64,000 nt of DNA from Stenotrophomonas tumulicola (GCF_014117215.1 NZ_JACGXS010000005.1:62001-126000); one strand, 5' to 3'. Numbered from the stretch's first letter, positions 36,452-45,222 are shown. Notes: generated by a model from the sequence alone, not told the origin. Program-made: numbers and translations.

Positions 36452-39160
36452 ATGCTGGACAGGATGTCGGGCCGCCATGTCGCGGCCAGGGGGTTTGGGC
36501 GCGTGGCATTAGTCACGTTGCTGGCTGGCAGCGGCATCGGGGTGGCCAGCGGCCAGGCGATGCAGCCTTACCAGGAATATGACAAGCGCCTGCGCACGGC
36601 CGAACAGGTGGGTGCGCTGACGTCAGACCTGTTTGGTGATGCGGTCAACATGTTCGACCAGAGCGTTGCCTTCGAACAGACCGACATCGACATTCCTGGC
36701 ACCAACGCCTTGCCGGTGAAGTTGACCCGCAAGCTGGTGGTGCGGCCGGTTCCCTTCGCAGGCATGGCGCCGCAGATATTCGGTGGTGCCGGCGACTGGA
36801 ACATCGATGTGCCGTATATCTCGGGGGTGTTCGACGGGGCGTATGGATGGAACGTCGGCAGCGCCGGGCTGCGCACGGCACGCTGCAGCGACATTTTCTA
36901 CCCGCATACCCTTCCACCACATCGTGTGGACGATATCTGGTCCGGCTATTCGGTGAACCTGCCCGGGCAAGGCGCGCGCTCGCTGATCGCGTTGCCACCG
37001 GCGCAGTTCAAGCCGGACAATCGCCAGGCCAGCAAGTGGACCACCAGTGCGCTGGATGCCATCACCTGCACGCCGATGGTGGCCGGGTACGAGGGTGAAG
37101 GGTTCGTGCTGCAGACCACCGATGGAATCACGTACACCTTCAACATCGGCACCACGCGTACCGCCGGCACAATGGGGCAGGATTCAGCCAGTGGCCGCTC
37201 GCGTCCGCGCGTGGAAGTGTTCCTGCTGGCCAGCCGCATCGAAGACCGCTTCGGCAATGCGGTCAGCATCAGCTATAACGGCAAGGGCCATCCCACCGCC
37301 ATCACCGGCAGCGACGGGCGCAACATCTCGCTGCAGTACGCCAACGACCGGTTGGTGAGCGCCAGCGCCCATGGCCGCAGCTGGGCCTATGCGTACACCG
37401 GCAGCACCCTGCAACGGGTCACCCAGCCGGACCAGGCCGCGTGGGAGATCAACCACCTCGCGGACACGCGCGTGTCCTACATGATCTGGAACGAGGACCC
37501 GGGCAAGGGGTGCGGCAACGTGGCACCGATCAGTCCCAAGACCTACAGCCTGCAGATGAAGCATCCTTCTGGCGCGGTGGGCACGTTCCGTTTCGACCAT
37601 CAGCGGCATTACCGGGTAGGTGTGCCCAGCGTGCTGTGCCAGGGCGAGGCGGTGAGCGGGTCGGCGGAAAATGAATCGTCCATCGTCCACCACCTGGCCG
37701 TGCCGATCCACTTCGACGTGCTGGGGCTGACCCGCAAGACCATTGAAGGCCCCGGTCTGCCCAATGCACTGGTCTGGACCTACGAGGGGGTCAACGGCCA
37801 ATCGTCGCTATGGTCAGGCAACGTCCCGCCGTGCGTGGCCTGCAACGGCACCAAAGTGGTGACGGTGGTGCAACCCGATGGCAGCACCCTGCACGAATCC
37901 TACGGCACGGTGTATTCCCGCGATGAAGGCAAGTTGCTGGGCCGCAACGTGGTGGCGGCCGACGGAACGGTGCTGGAGGACGAAGACCTGTTCTACGTGA
38001 CCACCGCGCAGGCGGCGTCCATGCCGTTCCCGGACCGTTATGGTTCGCGCTGGGGCGGCAATGACGAGTCCTCGGTGCTGGTGCGGCCACTGGCAAGGAA
38101 GGTGATCACCCGCGACGGCACCACGATGACCTGGAATGTCGCCGCATTCGATGCCAAGGGCCGTCCATTGCGGATCGAACGCAGCAGCTCGCTCGGCGAC
38201 AGCCGCACCGACGCGACCGTCTACTTCGATGACACCACGCGCTGGCTGCTGGGGCAGACTGCCAGCACCACCAATGCCGACACCGGTCTGGTTGAATCGC
38301 AGACGACATTCAACGCCCTGGCCATGCCGCTGCAGCAGCGCCAGTTCGGCAAGTTGGTGCAGACGCTCAGCTACCACCCCGATGGCAGCGTGGCCAGCTT
38401 TGCTGATGGTCGTGGCAATACCACCACGTTGAACAACTGGAAGCGCGGCACGCCACAGTCGATCGGCTACCCGGATGGCAATGCGATCAGCGCCACGGTG
38501 GACGACAACGGCTGGATCACTGCGGTGACCAACGAGATTGGTTACACAACCAGCCATGGCTACGACGCCATGGGGCGGATGAGTTCCACCACCTATGCCA
38601 GCGGCGATGCGGTGGGCTGGAATGCAACGACACAGAAGTTCGAGCGCGTGAACGCGGTTGAACATGGAATTGCAGCCGGGCACTGGAGACTGACCACGAG
38701 CTCCGGAAATCGGCGCAAGTATGTGTACTTCGACGCCATGTGGCGGCCCGTCATCACCCGTGAGCACGACACGGCCAATGCCACAGGCACCGACCGGTAC
38801 CAGCGTTTCAGCTACGACCACGCCGGTCGTACCACGTTCCAGTCCCATCCCGGATCAAGCGCCACGCTGACGACGGGGCAATGGAGCGAATACGACGCGC
38901 TGGGCCGGCTGACGTCTACATCGGGCGACAGCGAACTGGGCCTGCTGACCACGGTAACCGAGTATCTGCCGGGCATGGACGTACGCGTCACCAGTCCACG
39001 CGGCGACCGGTCGATCACCCATCACCAGGTCTTCGACACGCCCAGCTACCAGAGCCCGGTTTCCATCGAACAGCCGGCTACCGGCGAGCCCGGGATCCGA
39101 ACACGCGTGGTGCGCGACGTACTGGGCAAGCCGACGCGCATCGTGCGCGAATCCTTTTGA
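36452..39160 (+). CDS. Sec-exported YD-repeat (RHS) shell protein without toxin tip
   Basis: A 902-residue protein with a signal peptide (VALVTLLAGSGIGVASGQA). A ~220-residue unique N-terminal region follows, with cysteines at RTARCSDI, ITCTPM, GKGCGN, SVLCQGE and CVACNG. Many YD repeats come next (RFGNAVSISYNGKGHPTAIT, GNAISATVDDNGWITAVTNE, YDAMGRMSSTTY, YDALGRLTSTSG). There is no RHS-associated core and no variable tip. It ends 14 bases before a second YD-repeat gene that has its own signal peptide, so the pair looks like a two-polypeptide system. It lacks PAAR, VgrG or DUF6531 signs of type VI loading. Confidence 0.82.
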   Translation: MLDRMSGRHVAARGFGRVALVTLLAGSGIGVASGQAMQPYQEYDKRLRTAEQVGALTSDLFGDAVNMFDQSVAFEQTDIDIPGTNALPVKLTRKLVVRPVPFAGMAPQIFGGAGDWNIDVPYISGVFDGAYGWNVGSAGLRTARCSDIFYPHTLPPHRVDDIWSGYSVNLPGQGARSLIALPPAQFKPDNRQASKWTTSALDAITCTPMVAGYEGEGFVLQTTDGITYTFNIGTTRTAGTMGQDSASGRSRPRVEVFLLASRIEDRFGNAVSISYNGKGHPTAITGSDGRNISLQYANDRLVSASAHGRSWAYAYTGSTLQRVTQPDQAAWEINHLADTRVSYMIWNEDPGKGCGNVAPISPKTYSLQMKHPSGAVGTFRFDHQRHYRVGVPSVLCQGEAVSGSAENESSIVHHLAVPIHFDVLGLTRKTIEGPGLPNALVWTYEGVNGQSSLWSGNVPPCVACNGTKVVTVVQPDGSTLHESYGTVYSRDEGKLLGRNVVAADGTVLEDEDLFYVTTAQAASMPFPDRYGSRWGGNDESSVLVRPLARKVITRDGTTMTWNVAAFDAKGRPLRIERSSSLGDSRTDATVYFDDTTRWLLGQTASTTNADTGLVESQTTFNALAMPLQQRQFGKLVQTLSYHPDGSVASFADGRGNTTTLNNWKRGTPQSIGYPDGNAISATVDDNGWITAVTNEIGYTTSHGYDAMGRMSSTTYASGDAVGWNATTQKFERVNAVEHGIAAGHWRLTTSSGNRRKYVYFDAMWRPVITREHDTANATGTDRYQRFSYDHAGRTTFQSHPGSSATLTTGQWSEYDALGRLTSTSGDSELGLLTTVTEYLPGMDVRVTSPRGDRSITHHQVFDTPSYQSPVSIEQPATGEPGIRTRVVRDVLGKPTRIVRESF

Positions 39161-39174
39161 GGGCAGGGACGTCC

Positions 39175-42100
39175 ATGAAGCGAAAGATCTTTGATATGCC
39201 GCGCGTGACGCGGCTGTTGTGCATGTTGGCCATGCTGCTGCCGATGGCGTGGACTGCATCAGCCTGCGAGAAGGAAGATCCACGGCGTGTGGCCGATGGG
39301 GTATTCGTTCCGATGGTCGCGCCGGAACCTTGCCCTGATCCTGGCGATGCTGGAACGCCGACGCAACTGTATTCCGTCTTCCAAGGTCAATCTGTCCCGG
39401 ACCAGATGGTGGCTGGTCAGAGCTACAACGTCAGCATGACCTTCCGCAACGCCGGGGCGATGACCTGGGAAACCCATCGCTCGTTCAACCTGGGGTCGCA
39501 ACCTGCTGGCAACGCACGCTGGGGCCTGACCCGGGTGGGTCTTCCACATAATACCGGTACCGGACAGGACGTCACGTTCAACTTCATTGTCCGCGCGCCG
39601 GACCAGGCCGGCACCCATGACTTCCAGTGGAAGATGGTGCTCGATGGGGTGCAATGGCTGGGGCAGCCATCGACCTTGAAGCGCATCAACGTGGTGCGCT
39701 CCACCATCAAGGGCAACATCGATGGCGTATCAGGCACGCATATCACCGGCTGGGCCTGCTCGACCTATATTGAATCGCCCATCGATGTGCATGTGTATGT
39801 CGGCGGCGCCGCAGGTGCCGGTACCCATGTCATTACCGGGCGCGCCGACCAGGCCGGCGAAGCAGGACTCGGTGCCCAATGCGCCACCCAAAGCAGTGCA
39901 CGCCGGTTCCGGATCGCGGTGCCGCCCCACGTTGTGAACGGGTATTCGAACAGCCTGGTCTACATGCATGGGATCTCGGCTACCGGTGGCGCGAACGAGC
40001 TGCTTGCCGGGTCCGGTGTCCACCGTATTCCGTACAACAAGTTCCCTACGGTGAGCCTGACTTCACCTGCCAATGGTGGCGTGGTGGGGGAGGGCCAGCC
40101 GATCGTGCTGACCGCTTCGGCGTCCGATCCGGATGACGGAGTGGCCTCGGTGATTTTCCTCGGGGATGGGTATCCGCTGGGATCCACTTCGCCGCCGAAC
40201 CACACTTACAGCTGGTCCACCACGCCAGGCGACCACCGCGTGCGTGCCTACGTCCTTGATACCCGTGGCGCAGAGGCTTTCAGCGATACGCGTACGGTCC
40301 ATGTATCACGTGTCATTGGCGCCGTCACTGGCATGCGCGACGGCATGATCCAGGGCTGGGCCTGCAATACCAAGGTGGCCGGTGCCATCGGCGTGCATTT
40401 GTACCTGGGCGGGCAATCCGGCGTAGGCACCTATGCCGGGGCATTTACTGCAAATGCCACCAGCCCCGCCGACGTCAACGCGAACTGCGGGGCCGGTACG
40501 GCACACAACTTCAGCATCACGCCGTCAGCGGCAGTGCTGACAGCACACGTTGGCAAGTCCGTCCACGTCCATGGCATATCCAACTTTGGGGTGGCAAATA
40601 AACTGTTGGCGGGCTCGGGAAGTTTCGTCTTGACGGCGAACGTAGCGCCCAAGGTCACCATCACCTCCCCGGCCAATGGCGCCGTCCTGGGCCACCCCGG
40701 CGCCGCGCGCTTCACCGCAACGGCCAGCGATGCCGATGGCGTGGTCACCCAGGTGCAGCTGCTGCTCAATGGCGCGGTGGTGGCTACGCCCACCACGGCG
40801 CCCTACCAGACCCAGCTGAGTGATCTCCCCATCGGTACGCACAAGCTGCGCGCGGTGGCCAAGGATTCGCGGGGGGCCACCGGCAGCCACGAAATCACCA
40901 TCAAGGTAGAGCAAGCCCAGACGCCGAGCTCGGTAACGCGGCAGTACGTGTACGACGCACAACAGCAGTTGTGCAAGGTCATCGAACCGGAAACCGGATC
41001 GACGGTGATGGATTACGATGCGGCCGGCAACCTGGCGTGGTCGGCAGCGGGCTTGGACCTGCCCAGCGGCAGCACCTGCGACCGCGAGAGCGCACGGACG
41101 TCCGGGCGTCGGGTCGACCGCAGCTACGATGCACGAAACCGTCTGCTCGAACTGACCTTCCCCGATGGCAACGGCAACCAGCGTTGGGAGTACACCCCGG
41201 ATGGCTTGCCGGCCAAGGTGACCACCTGGAACGACGGTGGCGCCAGTACGGTGGTCAATACGTACGCCTACAACAAGCGACGCTTGCTGACTGGCGAGAC
41301 GGTGAGCGTCAACGGCGCCGCGCCGGTGGCGGTGGGCTATACCTACGATGCCAATGGCCACCTGTCCGGACAGACGCGGCCCGGCGGGCTGGCCCTGCAG
41401 TACCTGCCCAATGCCCTGGGCCAGCCCACGCAGGTGCGCGATGCGGCCGGCCAGGTCTATGCGCAGGGCGTCACCTGGCATCCAAATGGCGCGCTGGCGC
41501 ACCTGCAGTACGGCAACGGCGTGCAGCACCAGACGGTGCTCAACGCACGGCAACTGCCGGCCCAGCTGCGCGACAGCGGTGCGTTGGCGCTCAACTACGA
41601 ATACGACGCCAACGGCAATGTCACCGCGATCCTGGACCAGCAGCAGGGCGCCAGCAAGGACGTGCGCATGCAGTACGACGCGCACAACCGGCTGGGCCAG
41701 GCGACATCGACGGCCTTCGGTGGCAACGGGCAGTTCCGCTACCGCTATGACGTACTGGACAACCTCACCAGCAGCCACCTGGGTGGAGTCAAGGCGCACA
41801 ACTACTGGTATGACGCGAAGAACCGGCTGACCAACGTGCGTGACGACAGTGGCGCCACCACGATGGGCCTGACCTACGACGTGCAGGGCAACCTGGCCAA
41901 CCGCAACGGCCAGCAGCACGCGTTCGACTATGGCAACCGGCTGCGCGAGGTGGTGGGTATCGAGCGGTACCGCTATGACGCCCATGGGCGGCGTGTCAGT
42001 GCCGTCGATGGCAGCGGCCAGCGGCTGTTCTCGCTATATGGAAACGACGGCGCACTGCTGTACGAGCAGCGCCGTGACCGGGGCAACACCGACTACGTCC

Positions 42101-42969
42101 ACTTGGGCGCGCGCCTGCTGGCCACGCGCAACAACGGCGTGGTGACGTGGCAGCACACCGATGCGCTGGGGAGTCCGGTGGCAAGCACCAACGGCAGCGG
42201 TGCGGTGGTGGAGCGCAAGCAGTTCGAGCCGTATGGTGCTTCGGTGGGAGCTGCGACGGATGGGGTGGGGTACACCGGGCATATGATGGATGCCGGGACC
42301 GGGCTGGCGTATATGCAGCAGCGGTATTACGATCCGTTGCTGGGAAAGATGCTCAGCGTCGATCCGGTCACCGCCTACGGCAGCGGCGACATGCGGCACT
42401 TCAACGTGTATGCCTATGCCTTCAACAATCCGTACAGCTTCACTGATCCGGATGGCCGTTGTCCGTCCTGCGATAACTTCGGTGATTCGTATGCGTCAAT
42501 GAATCAAGGGGAGAGACAGGGATTAACCTCTGGTCTGGTTGGCGGGTTAAAGGGAGCCGCTGCTGCGTTCCTTCAGCTTAATTCTGGCGGGCCTGGTGGC
42601 GGCGGGAAAGCTGCCGTGGCTGGAGCCGCGACTAAGCAAACGGCAAGCGCCCTTACGCGAGCGAAAGAAATTCAAGGTGCGCTCAAACCAGCTACTCAGG
42701 GCAGAGTGACGACCGCTGTTGCAGAAACGAAAGAAGGAGTTCGTGTGGTTGGTTCAAGCGAGGGTGCATTGCGGCCTGCGCAGCGTGCAGTACTGCAAGA
42801 GGGCGAAGTTGCGGCTAAGGGTGTTCGAGGCACGCATGCCGAAGTCAATGCAGTGAACGGAGCAAAGGCACAAGGGCTTACGCCTACGAGTGTTTCTCCG
42901 AGCCGTCCTGCGTGTACAAATTGCCAGGAAGCTATGAAGAAAGTTGATATACCGATCAAGGACAGATAG
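39175..42969 (+). CDS. RHS-repeat polymorphic toxin with Ig-like front and deaminase-fold tip
   Basis: The 1264 residues begin with a signal peptide ending WTASAC and then an NBR1-type Ig-like domain (about 55-165: MTFRNAGAMTWETHRSFNLG). Two copies of a ~105-residue GWAC module (about 180-285 and 378-485) alternate with bacterial Ig domains. YD repeats (590-1020) and the RHS core follow, with the autocleavage-type motif P-x4-DPxG (NPYSFTDPDG, residues 1091-1094). The 169-residue tip has the deaminase zinc pattern: H1221-A-E1223 and C1247-x2-C1250 (RPACTNCQEA). The tip is lower in GC than the shell. The cognate partner gene starts seven bases after its stop. The subfamily (YwqJ, Pput_2613 or other) is not resolved. 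Confidence 0.85.
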   Translation: MKRKIFDMPRVTRLLCMLAMLLPMAWTASACEKEDPRRVADGVFVPMVAPEPCPDPGDAGTPTQLYSVFQGQSVPDQMVAGQSYNVSMTFRNAGAMTWETHRSFNLGSQPAGNARWGLTRVGLPHNTGTGQDVTFNFIVRAPDQAGTHDFQWKMVLDGVQWLGQPSTLKRINVVRSTIKGNIDGVSGTHITGWACSTYIESPIDVHVYVGGAAGAGTHVITGRADQAGEAGLGAQCATQSSARRFRIAVPPHVVNGYSNSLVYMHGISATGGANELLAGSGVHRIPYNKFPTVSLTSPANGGVVGEGQPIVLTASASDPDDGVASVIFLGDGYPLGSTSPPNHTYSWSTTPGDHRVRAYVLDTRGAEAFSDTRTVHVSRVIGAVTGMRDGMIQGWACNTKVAGAIGVHLYLGGQSGVGTYAGAFTANATSPADVNANCGAGTAHNFSITPSAAVLTAHVGKSVHVHGISNFGVANKLLAGSGSFVLTANVAPKVTITSPANGAVLGHPGAARFTATASDADGVVTQVQLLLNGAVVATPTTAPYQTQLSDLPIGTHKLRAVAKDSRGATGSHEITIKVEQAQTPSSVTRQYVYDAQQQLCKVIEPETGSTVMDYDAAGNLAWSAAGLDLPSGSTCDRESARTSGRRVDRSYDARNRLLELTFPDGNGNQRWEYTPDGLPAKVTTWNDGGASTVVNTYAYNKRRLLTGETVSVNGAAPVAVGYTYDANGHLSGQTRPGGLALQYLPNALGQPTQVRDAAGQVYAQGVTWHPNGALAHLQYGNGVQHQTVLNARQLPAQLRDSGALALNYEYDANGNVTAILDQQQGASKDVRMQYDAHNRLGQATSTAFGGNGQFRYRYDVLDNLTSSHLGGVKAHNYWYDAKNRLTNVRDDSGATTMGLTYDVQGNLANRNGQQHAFDYGNRLREVVGIERYRYDAHGRRVSAVDGSGQRLFSLYGNDGALLYEQRRDRGNTDYVHLGARLLATRNNGVVTWQHTDALGSPVASTNGSGAVVERKQFEPYGASVGAATDGVGYTGHMMDAGTGLAYMQQRYYDPLLGKMLSVDPVTAYGSGDMRHFNVYAYAFNNPYSFTDPDGRCPSCDNFGDSYASMNQGERQGLTSGLVGGLKGAAAAFLQLNSGGPGGGGKAAVAGAATKQTASALTRAKEIQGALKPATQGRVTTAVAETKEGVRVVGSSEGALRPAQRAVLQEGEVAAKGVRGTHAEVNAVNGAKAQGLTPTSVSPSRPACTNCQEAMKKVDIPIKDR
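41848..42327. repeat. 480-bp direct repeat, left copy (RHS core)
   Basis: This segment of the full RHS gene recurs at 44743-45222, offset 2895 bases, with only about six mismatches that I can find. Both edges are sharp: homology begins at AGTGGCGCCACC and ends at CAGCAGCGGTAT. Confidence 0.93.
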
Positions 42970-42975
42970 AAATCA

Positions 42976-43581
42976 ATGGAAAGCTTCGACGAGACAAGAC
43001 TATTGCTGGCGACGGAAGGGATGCCGGACTGGAAGAGAGTGGCATTCATGGCGTATTGCTGTGAACGCATGTTGCCAAATTACCGAAGCTTCCAAATCGA
43101 TAGTGGCTATGGCGATCTGGCTCCGATGAGAAATGCTCTTGATGCTGTGTGGGAGTGGATCGCATCAAATAATTTGCCGTTGGAGTTGGTCGCGTTAGCG
43201 TCCGCATGCGAGCAACAGGCACCAGATACTGCGGAGTTCTCGTCTATCTACACATCAGCTGCATTAGATGCGGCTACAGCAACAGCGGCGACACTTGAAG
43301 CTCTTGTAGGTGCGGCGGCAAAGAACCTGATCGAAGTGGCTACTTACGCTAGGGATACGATTGATCTATTCGTTCAAGAGGTAGAAGAGCTTGATCCAAA
43401 TGCTCCGGACCTGGAGCGCAGGATCATTGAACACCCTCTCATGCAATCCGAGTTGCGAACCCAACGAGAAAGTCTGGTAATGCTGAAAGATGCGCATGAA
43501 GAGCGAGGCAAGGTCGGAATCGATTTGCGAGCCAGATGGTCGAAGATCGAGCAAGGAAGCTTGCCGCCTCTCGCCGTGTGA
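42976..43581 (+). CDS. DUF416-like protein, putative immunity to the deaminase tip
   Basis: A 201-residue, mostly helical protein with no signal peptide. RVAFMAYCCERMLPNYRSF and LDAVWEWI match the pattern I recall for DUF416 (YjaG) proteins. It begins seven bases after the toxin stop, as toxin-immunity pairs do, and has the same lowered GC. The toxin tip should act in the cytosol of a target cell, and a cytosolic partner fits. The immunity role is inferred from position; the family match is from memory. Confidence 0.65.
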   Translation: MESFDETRLLLATEGMPDWKRVAFMAYCCERMLPNYRSFQIDSGYGDLAPMRNALDAVWEWIASNNLPLELVALASACEQQAPDTAEFSSIYTSAALDAATATAATLEALVGAAAKNLIEVATYARDTIDLFVQEVEELDPNAPDLERRIIEHPLMQSELRTQRESLVMLKDAHEERGKVGIDLRARWSKIEQGSLPPLAV

Positions 43582-43600
43582 AGAGAGTTGAACGTATAAG

Positions 43601-43626
43601 ACAAGGCCCGCAACTGCGGGCCTTGT
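43601..43626 (+). terminator. Hairpin of the ACAAGGCCCGC family after the DUF416 gene
   Basis: The stem ACAAGGCCCGC/GCGGGCCTTGT is perfect over 11 bp with loop AACT. It starts 20 bases after the stop codon. There is no U-run. The same stem recurs at 44485, 49281 and 49511. Confidence 0.65.
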
Positions 43627-43634
43627 GACCTATA

Positions 43635-43694
43635 GGGGACGGAGGAAATTAATCCGACCGCATGACATACAAGCCCCGCTAAAGCGGAGCTTGT
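43635..43694. repeat. GGACGGAGG-AATTAATCC motif plus degenerate hairpin
   Basis: GGGGACGGAGGAAATTAATCC is followed, 14 bases later, by a hairpin ACAAGCCCCGCT/AGCGGAGCTTGT with one mismatch. A near copy of the motif and hairpin order occurs at 49247-49305. The remaining gap to 43808 has only a short minus-strand open stretch of no known family. Confidence 0.55.
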
Positions 43695-43808
43695 TGTTGA
43701 AGGCTACGAAATCCTCCGCCCGACCTCGCGCCGGTAATCCTTATCCCAAGTCATGCGTTGCAGGGCCTGCGCTGCTTCCACGACCCACTGCACGGTAGAG
43801 TCCACGCC

Positions 43809-44048
43809 ATGTTACTTGGCGTTCGCTGGAAAGGTGGGAAATGGGGTGTTCGACTTGATCTTCATCCAATCAATAGTGGATCGACACCAATTCTGCATAT
43901 CAATTACGGCCCTGCAGCACGTGGAGAGGCGGCGCATTTGATCTTGTTCGACCCGCGTTGGATCAGGAGGGGGGGGATGAATACCGAAGATACAAAGAGA
44001 AAAATATTTGCGTCTATTTCCGATCTAATCGAGATGGAGTCAACGTAG
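43809..44048 (+). pseudogene. Orphan toxin-tip fragment
   Basis: 79 codons with RHS-tip character but no RHS core in front: GVRLDLHPINSGSTPILHIN then FDPRW. The DLHP...FDPR order resembles nuclease-like tips of polymorphic toxins that I have seen, though I cannot name the family. There is no ribosome-binding site and no signal peptide, and a small gene follows after nine bases. It reads as a displaced C-terminal tip kept downstream of the active gene for recombination. Low GC agrees with its neighbours. Confidence 0.5.
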
Positions 44049-44057
44049 AAAGGCGAG

Positions 44058-44243
44058 ATGATGGATTGGTATGACAGAGCAAAGAAAGTTAGATCCTTGA
44101 TGGAGCTTGACAAGGGAGACCTTCAAGTGCCGCATGCTCTTTGGCATTACTTGGATGATGCGGATATTCGTATAAAAGATCAGCGTTATGCAGAAGCGCA
44201 AATTCTGCAGATTAAAGAGCTTCTTCATACTTGGGTGAATTGA
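44058..44243 (+). CDS. Small partner of the orphan tip (putative immunity)
   Basis: A 61-residue acidic, helical protein (MMDWYDRAKKVRSLMELDKG, then RYAEAQILQIKELLHTW). It is preceded by AAGGCGAG, and lies nine bases after the orphan tip. I do not recognise its family. Its size, position and low GC suit an immunity protein, by analogy with the other modules in this island. Confidence 0.5.
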   Translation: MMDWYDRAKKVRSLMELDKGDLQVPHALWHYLDDADIRIKDQRYAEAQILQIKELLHTWVN

Positions 44244-44295
44244 CGGCATAGCGAATTTGAGAGAACGACTAAGGGGGGGCGAAAAGGGGGCAGGT

Positions 44296-44451
44296 TCATT
44301 TATCCGTTGAAGATCGAGGGTGGCCACGAGGCCTGAGTCCTGCGGCGCGTTGGGTGAGCGCCTCGATCTGTTTCCGGAAATGGTCGCTGCCCTAGGCTTT
44401 CTGCTGTCGGGTGTGGGTGCGAAGCGCGTCGATGTCATCGGAAGGCACTAA
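44296..44451 (-). pseudogene. REP-associated tyrosine transposase (RAYT) C-terminal remnant
   Basis: The minus strand reads SDDIDALRTHTRQQKA, a TAG stop at 44392-44394, then GSDHFRKQIEALTQRAAGLR PRGHP and a TGA. This is the typical C-terminus of RAYT (TnpA_REP) proteins with an internal nonsense codon where a tryptophan or similar is expected. The catalytic HUH part is absent. After the TGA comes ACCTGCCCCCTTTTCG, whose complement GGGGGCAGGTTCA recurs in altered form at 44459, 49208 and 49483. Confidence 0.65.
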
Positions 44452-44458
44452 CTATAAA

Positions 44459-44529
44459 GGGGTCGGGTTCAATTACCGATGACCAACCCCAACCACAAGG
44501 CCCGCATTGCGGGCCTTGTGGTTGGGGTT
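44459..44529. repeat. GGGGTCGGGTTCAATTACC motif and 21-bp perfect hairpin
   Basis: The motif lies at 44459-44477. The hairpin follows: AACCCCAACCACAAGGCCCGC (44485-44505), loop ATT, then its exact complement (44509-44529). It lies directly downstream of the minus-strand XRE remnant, so it probably began as that gene's terminator, and shares its core with the other hairpins of the island. Confidence 0.8.
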
Positions 44530-44537
44530 CCCTGCGG

Positions 44538-44705
44538 TCAGCGTCCGGCCTGTGCCAACAGCGAGTCCAGCACCTCGCTCACCATCTTCTGCTTGGCCTT
44601 AGGCAGCTGGTTGATCCGCTCCAACTGTTGTTGCAGCTTCGGTGCCGGTCCGCGCTTGCTGGCAGGTCGCCGTCCCGGCGCTCCGATCAACTCCTCCACC
44701 GTCAC
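44538..44705 (-). pseudogene. XRE-family regulator, C-terminal fragment
   Basis: About 55 residues (VTVEELIGAPGRRPASKRGP, then LQQQLERINQLPKAKQKMVS) match the C-terminal half of the intact XRE gene at 49562-49921 with few differences. The N-terminal helix-turn-helix is missing. Homology stops just upstream, at the junction with the duplicated RHS core. The fragment was therefore truncated by the same rearrangement that brought in the second RHS piece. Confidence 0.75.
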
Positions 44706-44742
44706 CCGTTGATGGCGCAGGGAGCACCACGGGATACACAAA

Positions 44743-45222
44743 AGTGGCGCCACCACGATGGGCCTGACCTACGAGGTGCAGGGCAACCTGGCCAACCGCA
44801 ACGGCCAACAGCACGCGTTCGACTATGGCAACCGACTGCGCGAGGTGGTGGGTATCGAGCGGTACCGCTATGACGCCCATGGGCGGCGTGTCAGTGCCGT
44901 CGATGGCAGCGGCCAGCGGCTGTTCTCGCTATATGGAAACGACGGCGCACTGCTGTACGAGCAGCGCCGTGACCGGGGCAACACCGACTACGTCCACTTG
45001 GGCACGCGCCTGCTGGCCACGCGCAACAACGGCGTGGTGACGTGGCAGCACACCGATGCGCTGGGGAGTCCGGTGGCAAGCACCAACGGCAGCGGTGCGG
45101 TGGTGGAGCGCAAGCAGTTCGAGCCGTATGGTGCTTCGGTGGGGGCTGCGACGGATGGGGTGGGGTACACCGGGCATATGATGGATGCCGGGACCGGGCT
45201 GACGTATATGCAGCAGCGGTAT
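44743..45222. repeat. 480-bp direct repeat, right copy
   Basis: This is a near-identical copy of 41848-42327 (see that entry). After CAGCAGCGGTAT the sequence changes to ATGGATCCGCAGTTG and leads into a different RHS end and tip. Confidence 0.93.

Noticed and set aside
36452..42969. One RHS gene split by a frameshift
   Set aside because: The second frame has its own signal peptide, ribosome site and a new Ig-like N-terminal domain, so these are two genes.
43708..43808. A minus-strand coding fragment opposite the orphan tip
   Set aside because: About 33 open codons with plausible helical sequence, but no start, no family and no extension upstream.
44479..44712. A 77-residue plus-strand frame over the hairpin and XRE remnant
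   Set aside because: It reads through a perfect hairpin and is antisense to a recognisable XRE fragment.
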